A stretch of 30,966 nucleotides of DNA from an uncultured Collinsella sp. (GTDB taxonomy: Bacteria > Actinomycetota > Coriobacteriia > Coriobacteriales > Coriobacteriaceae), in assembly GCA_902494585.1 (NCBI GenBank), contig CABUUD010000013.1, positions 1 through 30,966 of the forward strand, given 5' to 3'. The notes below the pieces were generated by a model. It searched no databases. It was not told the origin of the DNA and saw nothing but the letters and a program-made list of their open reading frames with translations. This document shows positions 14,158-22,347 of this stretch, in pieces. Position 1 is the first letter of the stretch. The number at the start of each line of letters is the position of its first letter. The translations under genes were made by a program, and so were the position numbers.

Positions 14158-15096
14158 TTACAACACAGACCTGACCGCAGCTTCGATGCCGTCGGCGTCC
14201 AAACCGTACTTGTGCAGCAAATCGACCGCAGGGCCGGACTCGCCATACACATCGGGCACGCCGACGCGACGCATCGGCACCGGATACTGCTCCGCTAGCA
14301 CCGAGGCAACGGCCTCGCCAAGACCGCCGATAATCGAATGCTCCTCGGCAGTGACCACGCGACCGGTCTTCTTGGCGCTGGCTACAACCAGGCGTTCGTC
14401 GAGCGGCTTGATTGTATGCATGTTGATGACCTCGGCATCGATGCCATCGGCAGCGAGCGCCTCGGCAGCCTCAAGCGCCTCGGCGACCATAAGGCCACAA
14501 GCGATGATGGTCACATCGGACCCCTCGCGCACGACCACGCCGCGACCAATCTTGAACTCATAGTCCTCGTAATCGTTAATGACCGGTGTTGCCAGGCGGC
14601 CGAAGCGCATGTAAACCGGGCCCTCAAGCTCATAGGCGGCGCGCGTCACGGCGCGGGCCTCGACGTCGTCGGCAGGAACGATCACAGTCATGCCGGGGAT
14701 GACGCGCATGAGGGCGATATCCTCGCAGCACTGGTGCGTGGCGCCATCCTCGCCCACCGAGATACCGGCGTGCGTGGCACCGATCTTAACGTTGAGGTGC
14801 GGGTAGCCGATGGAGTTACGGACCTGCTCAAAAGCGCGGCCGGCGGCGAACATGGCAAAGGTGCTCGCAAAGGCAACGCGACCGGTGGTTGCGATACCGG
14901 CGGCAACACCCATCAGGTTGCTCTCGGCAATGCCCACATCAAAGAAACGATCGGGGCAGGCGGCCTTAAACTTACCGGTCTGCGTGGCGGCGGCCAGGTC
15001 GGCATCGAGCACTACAAAGTCATCGTGCTCATTGCCCAGCTCGACGAGCGCCTCGCCGTAGCTTACGCGCGTGGCGACTTTTTTGACGTCTGCCAT
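14158..15096 (-). CDS. Transketolase, C-terminal subunit
   Basis: A 312-residue protein carrying the pyrimidine-binding and C-terminal domains of transketolase. Marks are VLDADLAAATQTGKF, the FDVGIAESNLMGVAAG segment with the catalytic Glu of TPP activation, FAAGRAFEQVRNSI, THAGISVGEDGATHQ and VVTAEEHSIIGGLG. Its start codon overlaps the stop of the N-terminal subunit gene by one base (TAATG), so the two are translationally coupled and should form one enzyme. Two-subunit transketolases are common in Actinobacteria, Firmicutes and archaea, and some act on unusual sugar phosphates, so a role specific to this operon's sugar is possible. Confidence 0.95.
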   Translation of the reverse strand: MADVKKVATRVSYGEALVELGNEHDDFVVLDADLAAATQTGKFKAACPDRFFDVGIAESNLMGVAAGIATTGRVAFASTFAMFAAGRAFEQVRNSIGYPHLNVKIGATHAGISVGEDGATHQCCEDIALMRVIPGMTVIVPADDVEARAVTRAAYELEGPVYMRFGRLATPVINDYEDYEFKIGRGVVVREGSDVTIIACGLMVAEALEAAEALAADGIDAEVINMHTIKPLDERLVVASAKKTGRVVTAEEHSIIGGLGEAVASVLAEQYPVPMRRVGVPDVYGESGPAVDLLHKYGLDADGIEAAVRSVL

Positions 15097-15926
15097 TAGA
15101 GCTCCTCTCCTGCTGCCGCGAGCTCGACCATGGCCTGCTCAAACTGCTCGTCATTGGGCGCCTTGCCATGCCAGCCAACCTGGTTCTCCATAAAGGAGAC
15201 GCCTTTGCCCTTCACCGTCTCGGCGATGATAGCGACGGGCACGCCGGTCACCTCACGAGCCTCAGCGAAAGCCGCCTCAATCTGCGCCATGTCGTTACCG
15301 TCGGCGAGCTCGATCACATGCCACTTAAAGGCGCGGAACTTGTCAGCGAGCGGCATGGCCGAGTTGACTTCATCGATCGTGCCGTCAATCTGCAAGCCGT
15401 TGTGGTCGACGACGGCAACAAGATTGTCGAGCGCATGGTTGCCGGCGAACATGACCGCCTCCCACACCTGGCCTTCCTCGCACTCACCGTCGCCCAGCAA
15501 CGTGTAGACACGGTAGCCGTCGCCCCAGTGCTTAGCGGCAAGCGCCATTCCAACTGCAGCAGAGATGCCCTGACCGAGCGATCCGGTGGACATATCGATG
15601 CCAGGGGCGTCGTTCATGTTGGGATGGCCCTGCAGTCGGCTGCCAATATGACGGAGCGTCTCGAGCTCTTCGACGGGAAAATAGCCGCGATTTGCCAACA
15701 CCGAATACAGGCCCGGCGCCGCGTGACCCTTGGAGAGCACAAAGCGATCGCGATCGGCCTTGTGAGGGTCGGCAGGATCGATATTCATTTCCTCAAAGTA
15801 CAGATACGTCATGATGTCGGCAGCACCGAGTGATCCACCCGGGTGTCCCGACTTGGCCGCGTGAACCGCAGTCACGACACCCTTCCTGACCTCATTGGCG
15901 ACCTTCGCCAGCTCCTGGTTGGTCAT
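15096..15926 (-). CDS. Transketolase, N-terminal subunit
   Basis: A 276-residue thiamine-diphosphate-binding half. Marks are the HAAKSGHPGGSLGAADI segment near residues 22-38, SKGHAAPGLY, GSLGQGISAAVGMALA and the TPP/Mg motif GDGECEEGQVWEA, with DHNGLQIDG at its end. The start at 15926 has AGAGGAAT upstream; the 60-bp longer frame has no ribosome site. It transfers two-carbon ketol units together with the C-terminal subunit encoded next. A small hairpin (15950-15978) separates it from the transaldolase gene upstream. Confidence 0.95.
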   Translation of the reverse strand: MTNQELAKVANEVRKGVVTAVHAAKSGHPGGSLGAADIMTYLYFEEMNIDPADPHKADRDRFVLSKGHAAPGLYSVLANRGYFPVEELETLRHIGSRLQGHPNMNDAPGIDMSTGSLGQGISAAVGMALAAKHWGDGYRVYTLLGDGECEEGQVWEAVMFAGNHALDNLVAVVDHNGLQIDGTIDEVNSAMPLADKFRAFKWHVIELADGNDMAQIEAAFAEAREVTGVPVAIIAETVKGKGVSFMENQVGWHGKAPNDEQFEQAMVELAAAGEEL

Positions 15927-15949
15927 ACGAATTCCTCTCTTGAGAACAA

Positions 15950-15978
15950 CCCCGGCACCGGATGACGCGATGCCGGGG
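15950..15978 (-). other. Intercistronic hairpin between transaldolase and transketolase genes
   Basis: CCCCGGCA pairs perfectly with TGCCGGGG around a 13-nt loop; on the minus strand only TTGTTCTC follows. It may reduce read-through or protect the upstream message rather than stop transcription. Confidence 0.55.
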
Positions 15979-15989
15979 CAATCCACTCG

Positions 15990-16673
15990 TTAAGCCTGAG
16001 CGACGACCTTCTGCCAGTCAGCCTCAAAAGAGGCGAGGCCCTGGTCGGTCAGCGGATGATGCAGGCACTTCTTGAGAGCGGCCATGGGCACGGTCGCAAT
16101 ATCGGCACCGAGTAGCGCGGCCTGGGTCACGTGGTTGGGCGTACGAACCGAGGCGGTGATGATCTCGACGGTGTCGTCGACGTTCTTGCCCGTCCAGTCG
16201 TAGTTCTTAATGCAGGTCACGACGTTGTCGAGCTGCGAGATACCGTCCTCGGCGATGTCATCGAAACGACCGACAAACGGGCTGATGTAGCGAGCACCGG
16301 CATTGGCGGCCATAAGGGCCTGCGTCGGCGAGAAGACGAGCGTCATGTTGACGCGCACGCCAGCATCGGCCAGCGCACGGCAAGCGGCAAGGCCGGCCTC
16401 GCACACGGGAAGCTTGACCACGATGTTGGGGGCGAGGGCGGCAAGGCGCTTGCCCTCCTCGATCATACCCTCGGCAGTGGTAGCGGTAGACTCGGCGGAA
16501 ACGGGCAGGCCCTCGCAGAGCTCGGCAATCTTGAGCATATGCGGCTCAAAGTCGGCAAGCTTGCCGCCGGTCTTGGCGTACAGGGACGGGTTGGTGGTAA
16601 CACCGGCCAGGCAGCCCCAACTCTTGGCCTCAGCAATCTCGTCAAGGTTGGCGGTATCGATAAAGAACTTCAT
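15990..16673 (-). CDS. Transaldolase of the short (FSA/TalC) family
   Basis: A 227-residue TIM-barrel aldolase beginning MKFFIDTANLDEI, with GVTTNPSL at 24-31 and the Schiff-base lysine K87 in NIVVKLPV. Automated annotation may call it fructose-6-phosphate aldolase. Aligned by eye with E. coli FsaA, the key Gln59 is Glu61 here (SAESTATTAEG) and Tyr131 is Phe133 (ISPFVGRFD). Glu and Phe at these places are the transaldolase combination, so transfer of dihydroxyacetone units between sugar phosphates is the likelier reaction. The start at 16673 has AAGGAG upstream. It sits between the KbaZ-like gene and the transketolase pair. Confidence 0.92.
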   Translation of the reverse strand: MKFFIDTANLDEIAEAKSWGCLAGVTTNPSLYAKTGGKLADFEPHMLKIAELCEGLPVSAESTATTAEGMIEEGKRLAALAPNIVVKLPVCEAGLAACRALADAGVRVNMTLVFSPTQALMAANAGARYISPFVGRFDDIAEDGISQLDNVVTCIKNYDWTGKNVDDTVEIITASVRTPNHVTQAALLGADIATVPMAALKKCLHHPLTDQGLASFEADWQKVVAQA

Positions 16674-16705
16674 GGTGCAAACTCCTTCGAAGGAATCCAA
16701 AACTC

Positions 16706-16741
16706 AAAAAATAGGACAAAGGGGATGTCCCTTTGTCCTAT
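16706..16741 (-). terminator. Terminator-like hairpin inside the sugar operon
   Basis: ATAGGACAAAGGG pairs perfectly with CCCTTTGTCCTAT (13 bp, 5-nt loop), and on the minus strand six T (16711-16706) follow. It lies between the KbaZ-like gene and the transaldolase gene, 33 bp before the latter's start. It should lower expression of the four downstream genes unless read through. A second stem, GCCGGGCCTG with CAGGCCCGGC, lies at 16743-16778. Confidence 0.8.
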
Positions 16742-16798
16742 GTGCCGGGCCTGCGGCTGGGACATGCCCCAGGCCCGGCGTCGTGTAGGAAAAGCTAC

Positions 16799-18073
16799 TT
16801 AGTCCTCGAGAGCCTTCTCGATGCGGCTCGTGACGCCCTTGAGGTTAAGACCGACGACGTACTGCTTGATCGGGCGCTTGATGTGCTCGATCACAAAGCG
16901 CTTGCCGTCGATGTCCTGGGCAGCGAGGTTGCGATAGAGCTTCTCGACCTGCTCCTTGACCTCAGGATCGTTGAACGCATAGTGGCCGGAGACATCCAGG
17001 ATCTTCAGGCTGAGCTCATCGTCGGCAAGGATGTCATCGACCTGCAGGTTGACGTCGTCGCCAGTCATCCACTTGCGCCAGCGCTCGGTCTTGATGGCCT
17101 TGACCAGCAGGGTGTGATACAGGTCGGAGGGGTCATCGCACAGACCGTTGTCGACCAGGATCTGCTCGGTGGCGCAGAGCTTGAGGTAGGCGCGGGTCTC
17201 CTCGGTGCCATACTGCGGAGCGACGTTGGAGGCGGTCACGTGTGCCGGGATGTGCTCGAGCAGCGTCGCGTCGTCCAGATAGTCGGCGTTGTGCTCCTTC
17301 AGGCCCACACCATAGCGCTTAGCCATGTCGGCGAGCTCACGGGCATTCTTAAAGTTGTAATGGCCGACCTGCTCGGTCCAACGGGTGAGCGTACCGGTCT
17401 GGCCGACGATAAAGGTGGGCATGGGGCAGCCGCGCTTCTCGAGCTCGGGCTGCAGCTGAGAAATGAACTCCTCGTACTTATCGGTAGAGGTCAAGCCGCC
17501 ATTGGTCTCCTCGGTACCGACCTCATAGGCGACCTCGGGCAGGTTATGCTCGCGACGGTACTGCTCAAGATAGTCGATAAGATCGATCGTGCGGCGAAGC
17601 ACCACGTCGAGCGAAATAACCTTGCCGATCTGATAGGGATCCTTGGTGGGGTCGACCATCAGCAGGTCAAAGCCTGCCTCCATGTCGGCGACGAAGGACT
17701 TGCGGGCGAGCTCCATGGCCTCGTCCTCGGGCAGGTGGGCGTTACGCTCCTCGTCGCGCTGCCACGGACCGCCGTGATCTCGGCACAGGTAGTACGGACC
17801 GGTGTAACCCACCTCGTCGGCGACCTTCTTGATGTCGGCGGCAAAGCGCGTCTGGTCCCAACCGTTGACGTAGCCGGCGCCCATCTCGTCCATATCGACC
17901 TGGTTGCGGCTAGCAATAAACATGGGCGGGAAATCCTCGTCCTTGGCAAGCTCGAACACGGCCTGAATCAGGTTGGGGCTCATGGGGCCAATGCCGACCA
18001 TGGTTGCGTGATCGCCGCTATCCTGCAGCTTGAGCATGCCCTGAACGGCCTGACGGATGGTGAGGTTGGACAT
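16799..18073 (-). CDS. D-tagatose-bisphosphate aldolase class II, KbaZ/GatZ-like protein
   Basis: A 424-residue protein of the GatZ/KbaZ/AgaZ family (PF08013), at usual length. Recognisable segments are MFIASRNQVDMDEMGAGYVN near residue 52, YYLCRDHGGPWQRDEE near 93, the DLLMVDPTKDPY region near 135, YEVGTEETNGG and VGLKEHNADYL. In enterobacteria GatZ or KbaZ is the partner of the catalytic aldolase GatY or KbaY, but no GatY-like gene is in this window. Some stand-alone family members are reported to act as fructose-6-phosphate/tagatose-6-phosphate 4-epimerases, which would fit this operon (inference). The start at 18073 has AGGAG six bases upstream. Confidence 0.9.
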   Translation of the reverse strand: MSNLTIRQAVQGMLKLQDSGDHATMVGIGPMSPNLIQAVFELAKDEDFPPMFIASRNQVDMDEMGAGYVNGWDQTRFAADIKKVADEVGYTGPYYLCRDHGGPWQRDEERNAHLPEDEAMELARKSFVADMEAGFDLLMVDPTKDPYQIGKVISLDVVLRRTIDLIDYLEQYRREHNLPEVAYEVGTEETNGGLTSTDKYEEFISQLQPELEKRGCPMPTFIVGQTGTLTRWTEQVGHYNFKNARELADMAKRYGVGLKEHNADYLDDATLLEHIPAHVTASNVAPQYGTEETRAYLKLCATEQILVDNGLCDDPSDLYHTLLVKAIKTERWRKWMTGDDVNLQVDDILADDELSLKILDVSGHYAFNDPEVKEQVEKLYRNLAAQDIDGKRFVIEHIKRPIKQYVVGLNLKGVTSRIEKALED

Positions 18074-18114
18074 TTTGTTCTCCTTCTCCAGAGGATTTTT
18101 GACAAAAGTTCCCT

Positions 18115-18202
18115 GGGACCCAGATGTGGGCCCTATCAGTACGGATGGATTTTGTTGTGTAGGGGCGGTTGTGCGGAGTCAAATCCATCCCTCCGCACAA
18201 CC
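18115..18202 (-). other. Structured intercistronic RNA region, possible pseudoknot
   Basis: In the gap between EIIBC and the KbaZ-like gene two stems interlock. GGTTGTGCGGAG (18167-18178) pairs with CTCCGCACAACC (18191-18202). GGATGGATTTTG (18143-18154) pairs with CAAATCCATCC (18180-18190), which lies in the loop of the first stem. The order A-B-A'-B' is that of an H-type pseudoknot or of two exclusive hairpins. A third small stem (GGGCCCA with TGGG-CCC, 18115-18133) follows before the ribosome site. Confidence 0.55.
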
Positions 18203-18217
18203 GGAGTCCTTAAAGGT

Positions 18218-19690
18218 TTACTTGGCCTGCTTATCGAGCGTGGGCTTCATGGCAATCAGGATTGCAGCGGCGACCACGGCGCCAATCACGATGTCCAGGC
18301 AGAACAGCGCGACGTTGTTGGTGGCAAGGGCGACGATAAAGCCACCGTGCGGGACGTAGCAGTCGATGCCCTGGAAGGCGGCAAGTGCCGCACCCACGGC
18401 AGAGCCGATGCAAATGCCGGGCAGGGTGTGACCGAGGTCCTTGACCGCGAAGGGGATAGCGCCCTCGGTAATACCGATGCAGCCCATGAACAGCGCGGAG
18501 ATGCCCATCTGGCGGTCAGCGTCATCGAACTTGTTCTTGGCGATGAGCGCAGCGAGGCCACAGGCGATCGGGGGAACGGCGACGGCGACGCGGAACATAC
18601 CGTTAGGACCGTAGATACCGGAGGCCATGATGGCCATGGTGAAGGTCGAGGCGGTCTTGTTGATGGGGCCACCCATATCGAAGGCGGTCATAACGCCAAT
18701 GACCAGACCCAGGACAACTGCGGAACCGCCCTGCAGGCTGCCGAGCACGCCGGTGAGCCAGTCCATCACAAAGCCAAGCGGCGTGGCCAGGATGTAGATA
18801 TAGGCCATGCCCAGGACAAGCGAGGTCAGAATCGGGATGATCAGGATGGGCATGATGGTCTGGATGGTGTTGTTGACCTTCCAGGTCTTCATCCAGCGGA
18901 CAAAGTAGCCGCAGATGACCGCCATGATCATGGCGCCCAAGAAGCCGGTCGAAACGCTGTTGCCGTTAGGGGTAACGACTGCGTTGTTGACCAGGTAGCC
19001 CAGGACAAAACCGGGGGCGAGCGCGGGCTTGCCGGCCATCGAGTAGGAGATGTATGCCGCAAGCACCGGGATCATCATGGAGATGCCGGCCATGCCGATG
19101 GTGTTAAGGCTCACCATCAGCGGGTTCGTAACCTCCATGCCGTTGGCGCCGGCGGTACCGGATGCCAGCGAGAAGGCAAGAAACACGCCGCCGATAACGA
19201 CGATGGGGATAAAATAGGAAACGCCGGTATTGAATGCATTGAGCAGCGTCTTGCCAGGATCGGCAAAGATAGACCGCTTGGACGCCGGTGTCGGGGCCTG
19301 CGGGGCAGCGGAGACGGCCTTCTTCTCTGCCTTGGCCTCGGCCTTGGGCGCGTCAACGGCGCCACCCGTCGCCTTGATGATCTCAATGGCCTGGTCGATG
19401 ATCTTTACCGGATCGGCGATTACATCCGAGGTGCCGACCTTCAGGAACTTGCCCTCGGCCATCTTCTGCTCAAAACGGTCCTCGTTCTCGACACCCACGT
19501 CGACGGACTCCAGGACCAGGTCGGCGGAGTCCACGTCTTCCTGCGTGAGCTCATTCTCGATACCCAGGCCACCCTGAGCCTCGACCTTGCACTCGATGCC
19601 ACGGGCGGCGCATTCATCCTGAATCGCCTTCTGGGCCATATACGTGTGGGCGATACCCACAGTACAGGCGGCAACGCCTACGATCTTCAT
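18218..19690 (-). CDS. PTS fructose-family transporter subunit IIBC
   Basis: A 490-residue fusion. Residues 1-~105 are a fructose-type EIIB: VGVAACTVGIAHTYMAQ, with C9 as the phosphorylated cysteine. Residues ~106-140 are an Ala/Lys-rich linker. Residues ~145-485 are EIIC with about nine or ten membrane segments and the family motifs FDMGGPINKTA and GITEGAIPFA. It imports and phosphorylates a sugar, with EIIA supplied by the gene at 13694-14146. The start at 19690 (MKIVGVAAC) has GAGGGAAG upstream; the frame open to 19792 has no ribosome site. It is the first gene of the operon and is divergent from a LacI regulator. Confidence 0.94.
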   Translation of the reverse strand: MKIVGVAACTVGIAHTYMAQKAIQDECAARGIECKVEAQGGLGIENELTQEDVDSADLVLESVDVGVENEDRFEQKMAEGKFLKVGTSDVIADPVKIIDQAIEIIKATGGAVDAPKAEAKAEKKAVSAAPQAPTPASKRSIFADPGKTLLNAFNTGVSYFIPIVVIGGVFLAFSLASGTAGANGMEVTNPLMVSLNTIGMAGISMMIPVLAAYISYSMAGKPALAPGFVLGYLVNNAVVTPNGNSVSTGFLGAMIMAVICGYFVRWMKTWKVNNTIQTIMPILIIPILTSLVLGMAYIYILATPLGFVMDWLTGVLGSLQGGSAVVLGLVIGVMTAFDMGGPINKTASTFTMAIMASGIYGPNGMFRVAVAVPPIACGLAALIAKNKFDDADRQMGISALFMGCIGITEGAIPFAVKDLGHTLPGICIGSAVGAALAAFQGIDCYVPHGGFIVALATNNVALFCLDIVIGAVVAAAILIAMKPTLDKQAK

Positions 19691-20104
19691 TGCTTCCCTC
19701 TTTTCATAGAGTTGCGTGCGCAAGACACCGTTTGCGGAGGCCTCCGGAGCATCCCCTGCCGTTTGGACTTGCTGTCTTTTCGACAAGAACAATATAGGTG
19801 CTCGTTTTTCTTAATGCCAGCTTATTTCGGTAAACGCGCAGGTCAGAGCGTTGGTTATGCGATTTAGTTATGCGTTTAACCAAAAATGAATCCTGCGATT
19901 TTGCCCTCGATTTCAAAAGTCAAGAAGTATTTGATTTTCTCGGTAGACGGCAGATGCGCATGCCGGTCACAAATTTCGACCCCACCCGTATGCCGCATTT
20001 GTTGCATACTCATATGAAAGGAAAAACCGCTCACCGAAGCGTATCCTTCACCAAGACTCAAAGTCATCATGTTGGAAAATGCTCATCTGTCGGAAGGAGT
20101 CGCT
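19691..20104. other. Divergent regulatory region between PTS operon and LacI gene
   Basis: This 414-bp gene-free region must hold both promoters. I see no strong -35/-10 pair. Candidate sites are a TATATT box near 19794 on the minus strand, the LacI-like palindrome at 19867-19880, a direct repeat of GTTATGCG (19854 and 19867), and the inverted pair GTATGC/GCATAC (19988-19993 and 20004-20009). No convincing ORF is present. Confidence 0.5.
19867..19880. promoter_or_regulatory. Candidate LacI-type operator
   Basis: GTTATGCGTTTAAC has a central CG and 10 of 14 symmetric positions, the form of LacI-family operators. A related half-site, GGTAAACGCGC, lies at 19829-19839. It sits between the divergent LacI and PTS genes. 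Confidence 0.35.
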
Positions 20105-21115
20105 GTGGCAAAACAGCGCGTTACGATCGCAGACGTCGCTCGAGAGGCGGGAACCTCGACGGCAAGCGTCTCTTATTACCTCAACGACAAACGAGAAAAG
20201 CTTAGCGAGAAGACGCAGAACAAAATCGCGCGCGTCATTAAGGAACTCGGATACGTTCCCAACGCCCAAGCGCAGACGCTCACCGGCAAGCAAACCCACG
20301 TCATTGCCATCATCATTTTGGATAACACCAACAAATGGGCGGGGCTCGTTCTCAATGGCATGGAGCAGGTCATGCTCCCCGCGGGCTACCAGACGGTCGT
20401 TTGCACGAGCAACTTTAACCCCGAGACCGAGCTCATGTACGTCGACAAGATGCTCTCGCTGGGCGTCGATGGCTTTATCATCCAGCCCACGGCAAACTTC
20501 AAAGCCGTGCATGACCGCATTAGACGCGCCGGCAAGCCGGTCGTCTTTTTCGATGCGGCCATCTATAGCCCAGGTACCAGCTGGATCAAAACCAACCTTT
20601 ACGACGGCGTGTACAACGCCACACAGGCACTCCTCGACGCCGGCTACGAAGATTTCTTTTCCATTGCCGCCAACATGACCGAAATGCGCACCCGCATGGA
20701 GCGTTTTCAGGGGTATGCCGAGGCGCTGGCAGCGAACGGGCAGCTCTACAAAGCGATTCCCATCGATCACAACAAGCCGTCAATCAACGAGCTCACCGAA
20801 TACTTTAAATTCAAGTTCAATCCCGCCAAGCGAACCCTTATCTTCGTGCAAAATCAGTGGGCACTTCCCCGTGTCTACAAGGCCCTCCAGCCAATGGCCC
20901 ATCTGCTTCCGCAGCAAATCGGCCTTTTGGGACTCAACTGCGAAGACTGGACTAATCTCACCACACCGACCGTCTCCACCATCATCGAGCCCGTCGACCA
21001 AGAAGGTCGCGAAGCAGCCGAGATGCTGCTCGCCCTACTTGACGGAAGCAGCGAACCCGGCGAGCAGCGCATTCTCGAGTGCAAGCTCAACTGGCTCGAC
21101 TCCACCTCGATCTAG
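20105..21115 (+). CDS. LacI-family regulator divergent from the sugar operon
   Basis: A 336-residue LacI/GalR protein. The head is QRVTIADVAREAGTSTASVSYYL (residues 4-26), with the hinge region NAQAQTLTGKQTH. The sensor domain includes IAIIILDNTNKWAG, DGFIIQPTANF, VVFFDA, GLLGLNCEDWT and STIIEPVDQEGREAAEMLL. I choose the GTG at 20105 because GGAAGGAG lies five bases upstream; an in-frame ATG at 20069 would bury that site. The position divergent from PTS EIIBC makes it the likely local regulator of the PTS, transaldolase and transketolase operon (inference). Confidence 0.93.
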   Translation: MAKQRVTIADVAREAGTSTASVSYYLNDKREKLSEKTQNKIARVIKELGYVPNAQAQTLTGKQTHVIAIIILDNTNKWAGLVLNGMEQVMLPAGYQTVVCTSNFNPETELMYVDKMLSLGVDGFIIQPTANFKAVHDRIRRAGKPVVFFDAAIYSPGTSWIKTNLYDGVYNATQALLDAGYEDFFSIAANMTEMRTRMERFQGYAEALAANGQLYKAIPIDHNKPSINELTEYFKFKFNPAKRTLIFVQNQWALPRVYKALQPMAHLLPQQIGLLGLNCEDWTNLTTPTVSTIIEPVDQEGREAAEMLLALLDGSSEPGEQRILECKLNWLDSTSI

Positions 21116-21192
21116 ACCGCGGGACAAATGAATCAGTAGCGTTTGTCTCAAATCTTAAGTATTTGTTCGGCAGAACGGCCCCTGCCGGCTCC

Positions 21193-21201
21193 TGCTAGAC
21201 T
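21193..21201 (+). promoter_or_regulatory. Possible extended -10 promoter of the nuclease gene
   Basis: TGCTAGACT gives a TGN-extended -10 (TAGACT at 21196-21201), 34 bp before the start codon. No matching -35 is evident. Confidence 0.4.
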
Positions 21202-21234
21202 GGTAGATTCCCAACCGTCCATCCAGGAGCCTCA

Positions 21235-22218
21235 ATGTCGCGCAAGTCCACCTACAAGCAAGTACTTTCCATCGGCACCGCCGTGGTGCTTGGGTTTGCG
21301 CTGTTCACAGGGTCGCTCGACGGAGCGCCCAAGTTGTTGTCGCCGCAAAGCGATGAGCAGGCGGCGGCTCTGGCCGAAAAACAAAACGAGAGTCCCAGCC
21401 GCACCGACGACGAGGCAGACCTGGTCGCTCGGCTCGAATCGGGAACGGCGAGCGCGGCGGACCCTCAAAACAGCCAGGACTCCGGCGATGGCTCCGATTC
21501 CGCCGCAACCGACACCGGCGACGGCGCTTCCGCGGACAGCGCCGCCACCCCCATCGACGAGGTCGAAAACCCCGACCTCAACCGCGCCCGCGGTGTTTAT
21601 CTCGGCAGCATTCCCGACTACGCCGGCAACCCCTACGTTGCCCTTCGCGCCGACAGCACGCACCCGCTCGGCACACCATCATTCACGCTCGATGAATACG
21701 AGCGCGCTACAGAAGAGGGCTGCTTTAAGAAGTTCTCCAAGCTCGACAGCCTGGGCCGCACCCGCAAAGCACTCGCCTGCGTGGGCCCCGAATCACTCGG
21801 TCAAGGCGAGCGCGGCGATATCTCGCGTATCCATCCTGCCGGTTGGCACCAGCAGCGCTACGACTTTATTCCGGGACAGAGCCTCTACAACCGCTGCCAC
21901 CTTATCGCCTGGTCGCTCTGCGGCGAAAACGCCAACCGCAAAAATCTCCTCACCGGCACGCGCTATCTCAACGAAACGGGCATGCTGCCGTTTGAGGAGC
22001 AGATTCTCGGCTACATCCGCGACACGAGCAACCATGTGCTCTACCGCGTCACGCCCATGTATAACGAAGAAGAACTTGTCTGCCGCGGCGCGCGCCTTGA
22101 GGCGCAATCGGTCGAGGACCACGGCAAGACCCTGTGCTTCCACGTGTACTGCTATAACCTACAGCCGCACGTGCAGATCGACTACGCCACCGGCCGCAAC
22201 CAGGCATCCGGAGACTAA
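21235..22218 (+). CDS. Membrane-anchored DNA/RNA non-specific endonuclease (EndA-like)
   Basis: A 327-residue secreted nuclease. Residues ~8-27 form a signal anchor (VLSIGTAVVLGFALFTGSL) after a basic start. Residues ~36-118 are an acidic Ser/Asp/Ala-rich linker. Residues ~120-318 are the nuclease domain of the beta-beta-alpha-metal type. The catalytic segment is SLYNRCHLIAWSL, with H222 in place of the His of DRGH; NRKNLLTGTRYLNETGM supplies the metal-binding Asn region. Related enzymes in Gram-positive bacteria degrade extracellular DNA or process DNA during competence; the role here is not shown. The start has AGGAG five bases upstream. It appears monocistronic. Confidence 0.9.
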   Translation: MSRKSTYKQVLSIGTAVVLGFALFTGSLDGAPKLLSPQSDEQAAALAEKQNESPSRTDDEADLVARLESGTASAADPQNSQDSGDGSDSAATDTGDGASADSAATPIDEVENPDLNRARGVYLGSIPDYAGNPYVALRADSTHPLGTPSFTLDEYERATEEGCFKKFSKLDSLGRTRKALACVGPESLGQGERGDISRIHPAGWHQQRYDFIPGQSLYNRCHLIAWSLCGENANRKNLLTGTRYLNETGMLPFEEQILGYIRDTSNHVLYRVTPMYNEEELVCRGARLEAQSVEDHGKTLCFHVYCYNLQPHVQIDYATGRNQASGD

Positions 22219-22278
22219 TGCCGGCCGCGCCGCCCGTAACCAAAAAAATGATCCGTTTTCCTCCGTCCCCCAGGGATC

Positions 22279-22313
22279 AAATAAGGCCGCCCCGGTTACC
22301 CAGAGCGGCCCTT
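22279..22313 (-). terminator. Terminator of the EF-G-like gene
   Basis: GGCCGC (22285-22290) pairs with GCGGCC (22305-22310), extended by A-T pairs, and on the minus strand TTATTTG follows. It lies between two convergent genes and may serve both. Confidence 0.6.
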
Positions 22314-22347
22314 GTATCGGCATGCATGTTGCAGGCAAAGCCCCACG

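Noticed and set aside
16733..19867. Plus-strand open frame of 1044 codons across the PTS EIIBC and KbaZ-like genes
   Set aside because: It is the antisense shadow of two well-supported minus-strand genes with conserved motifs and ribosome sites; its translation is His/Gly/Val-rich with no recognisable domain.
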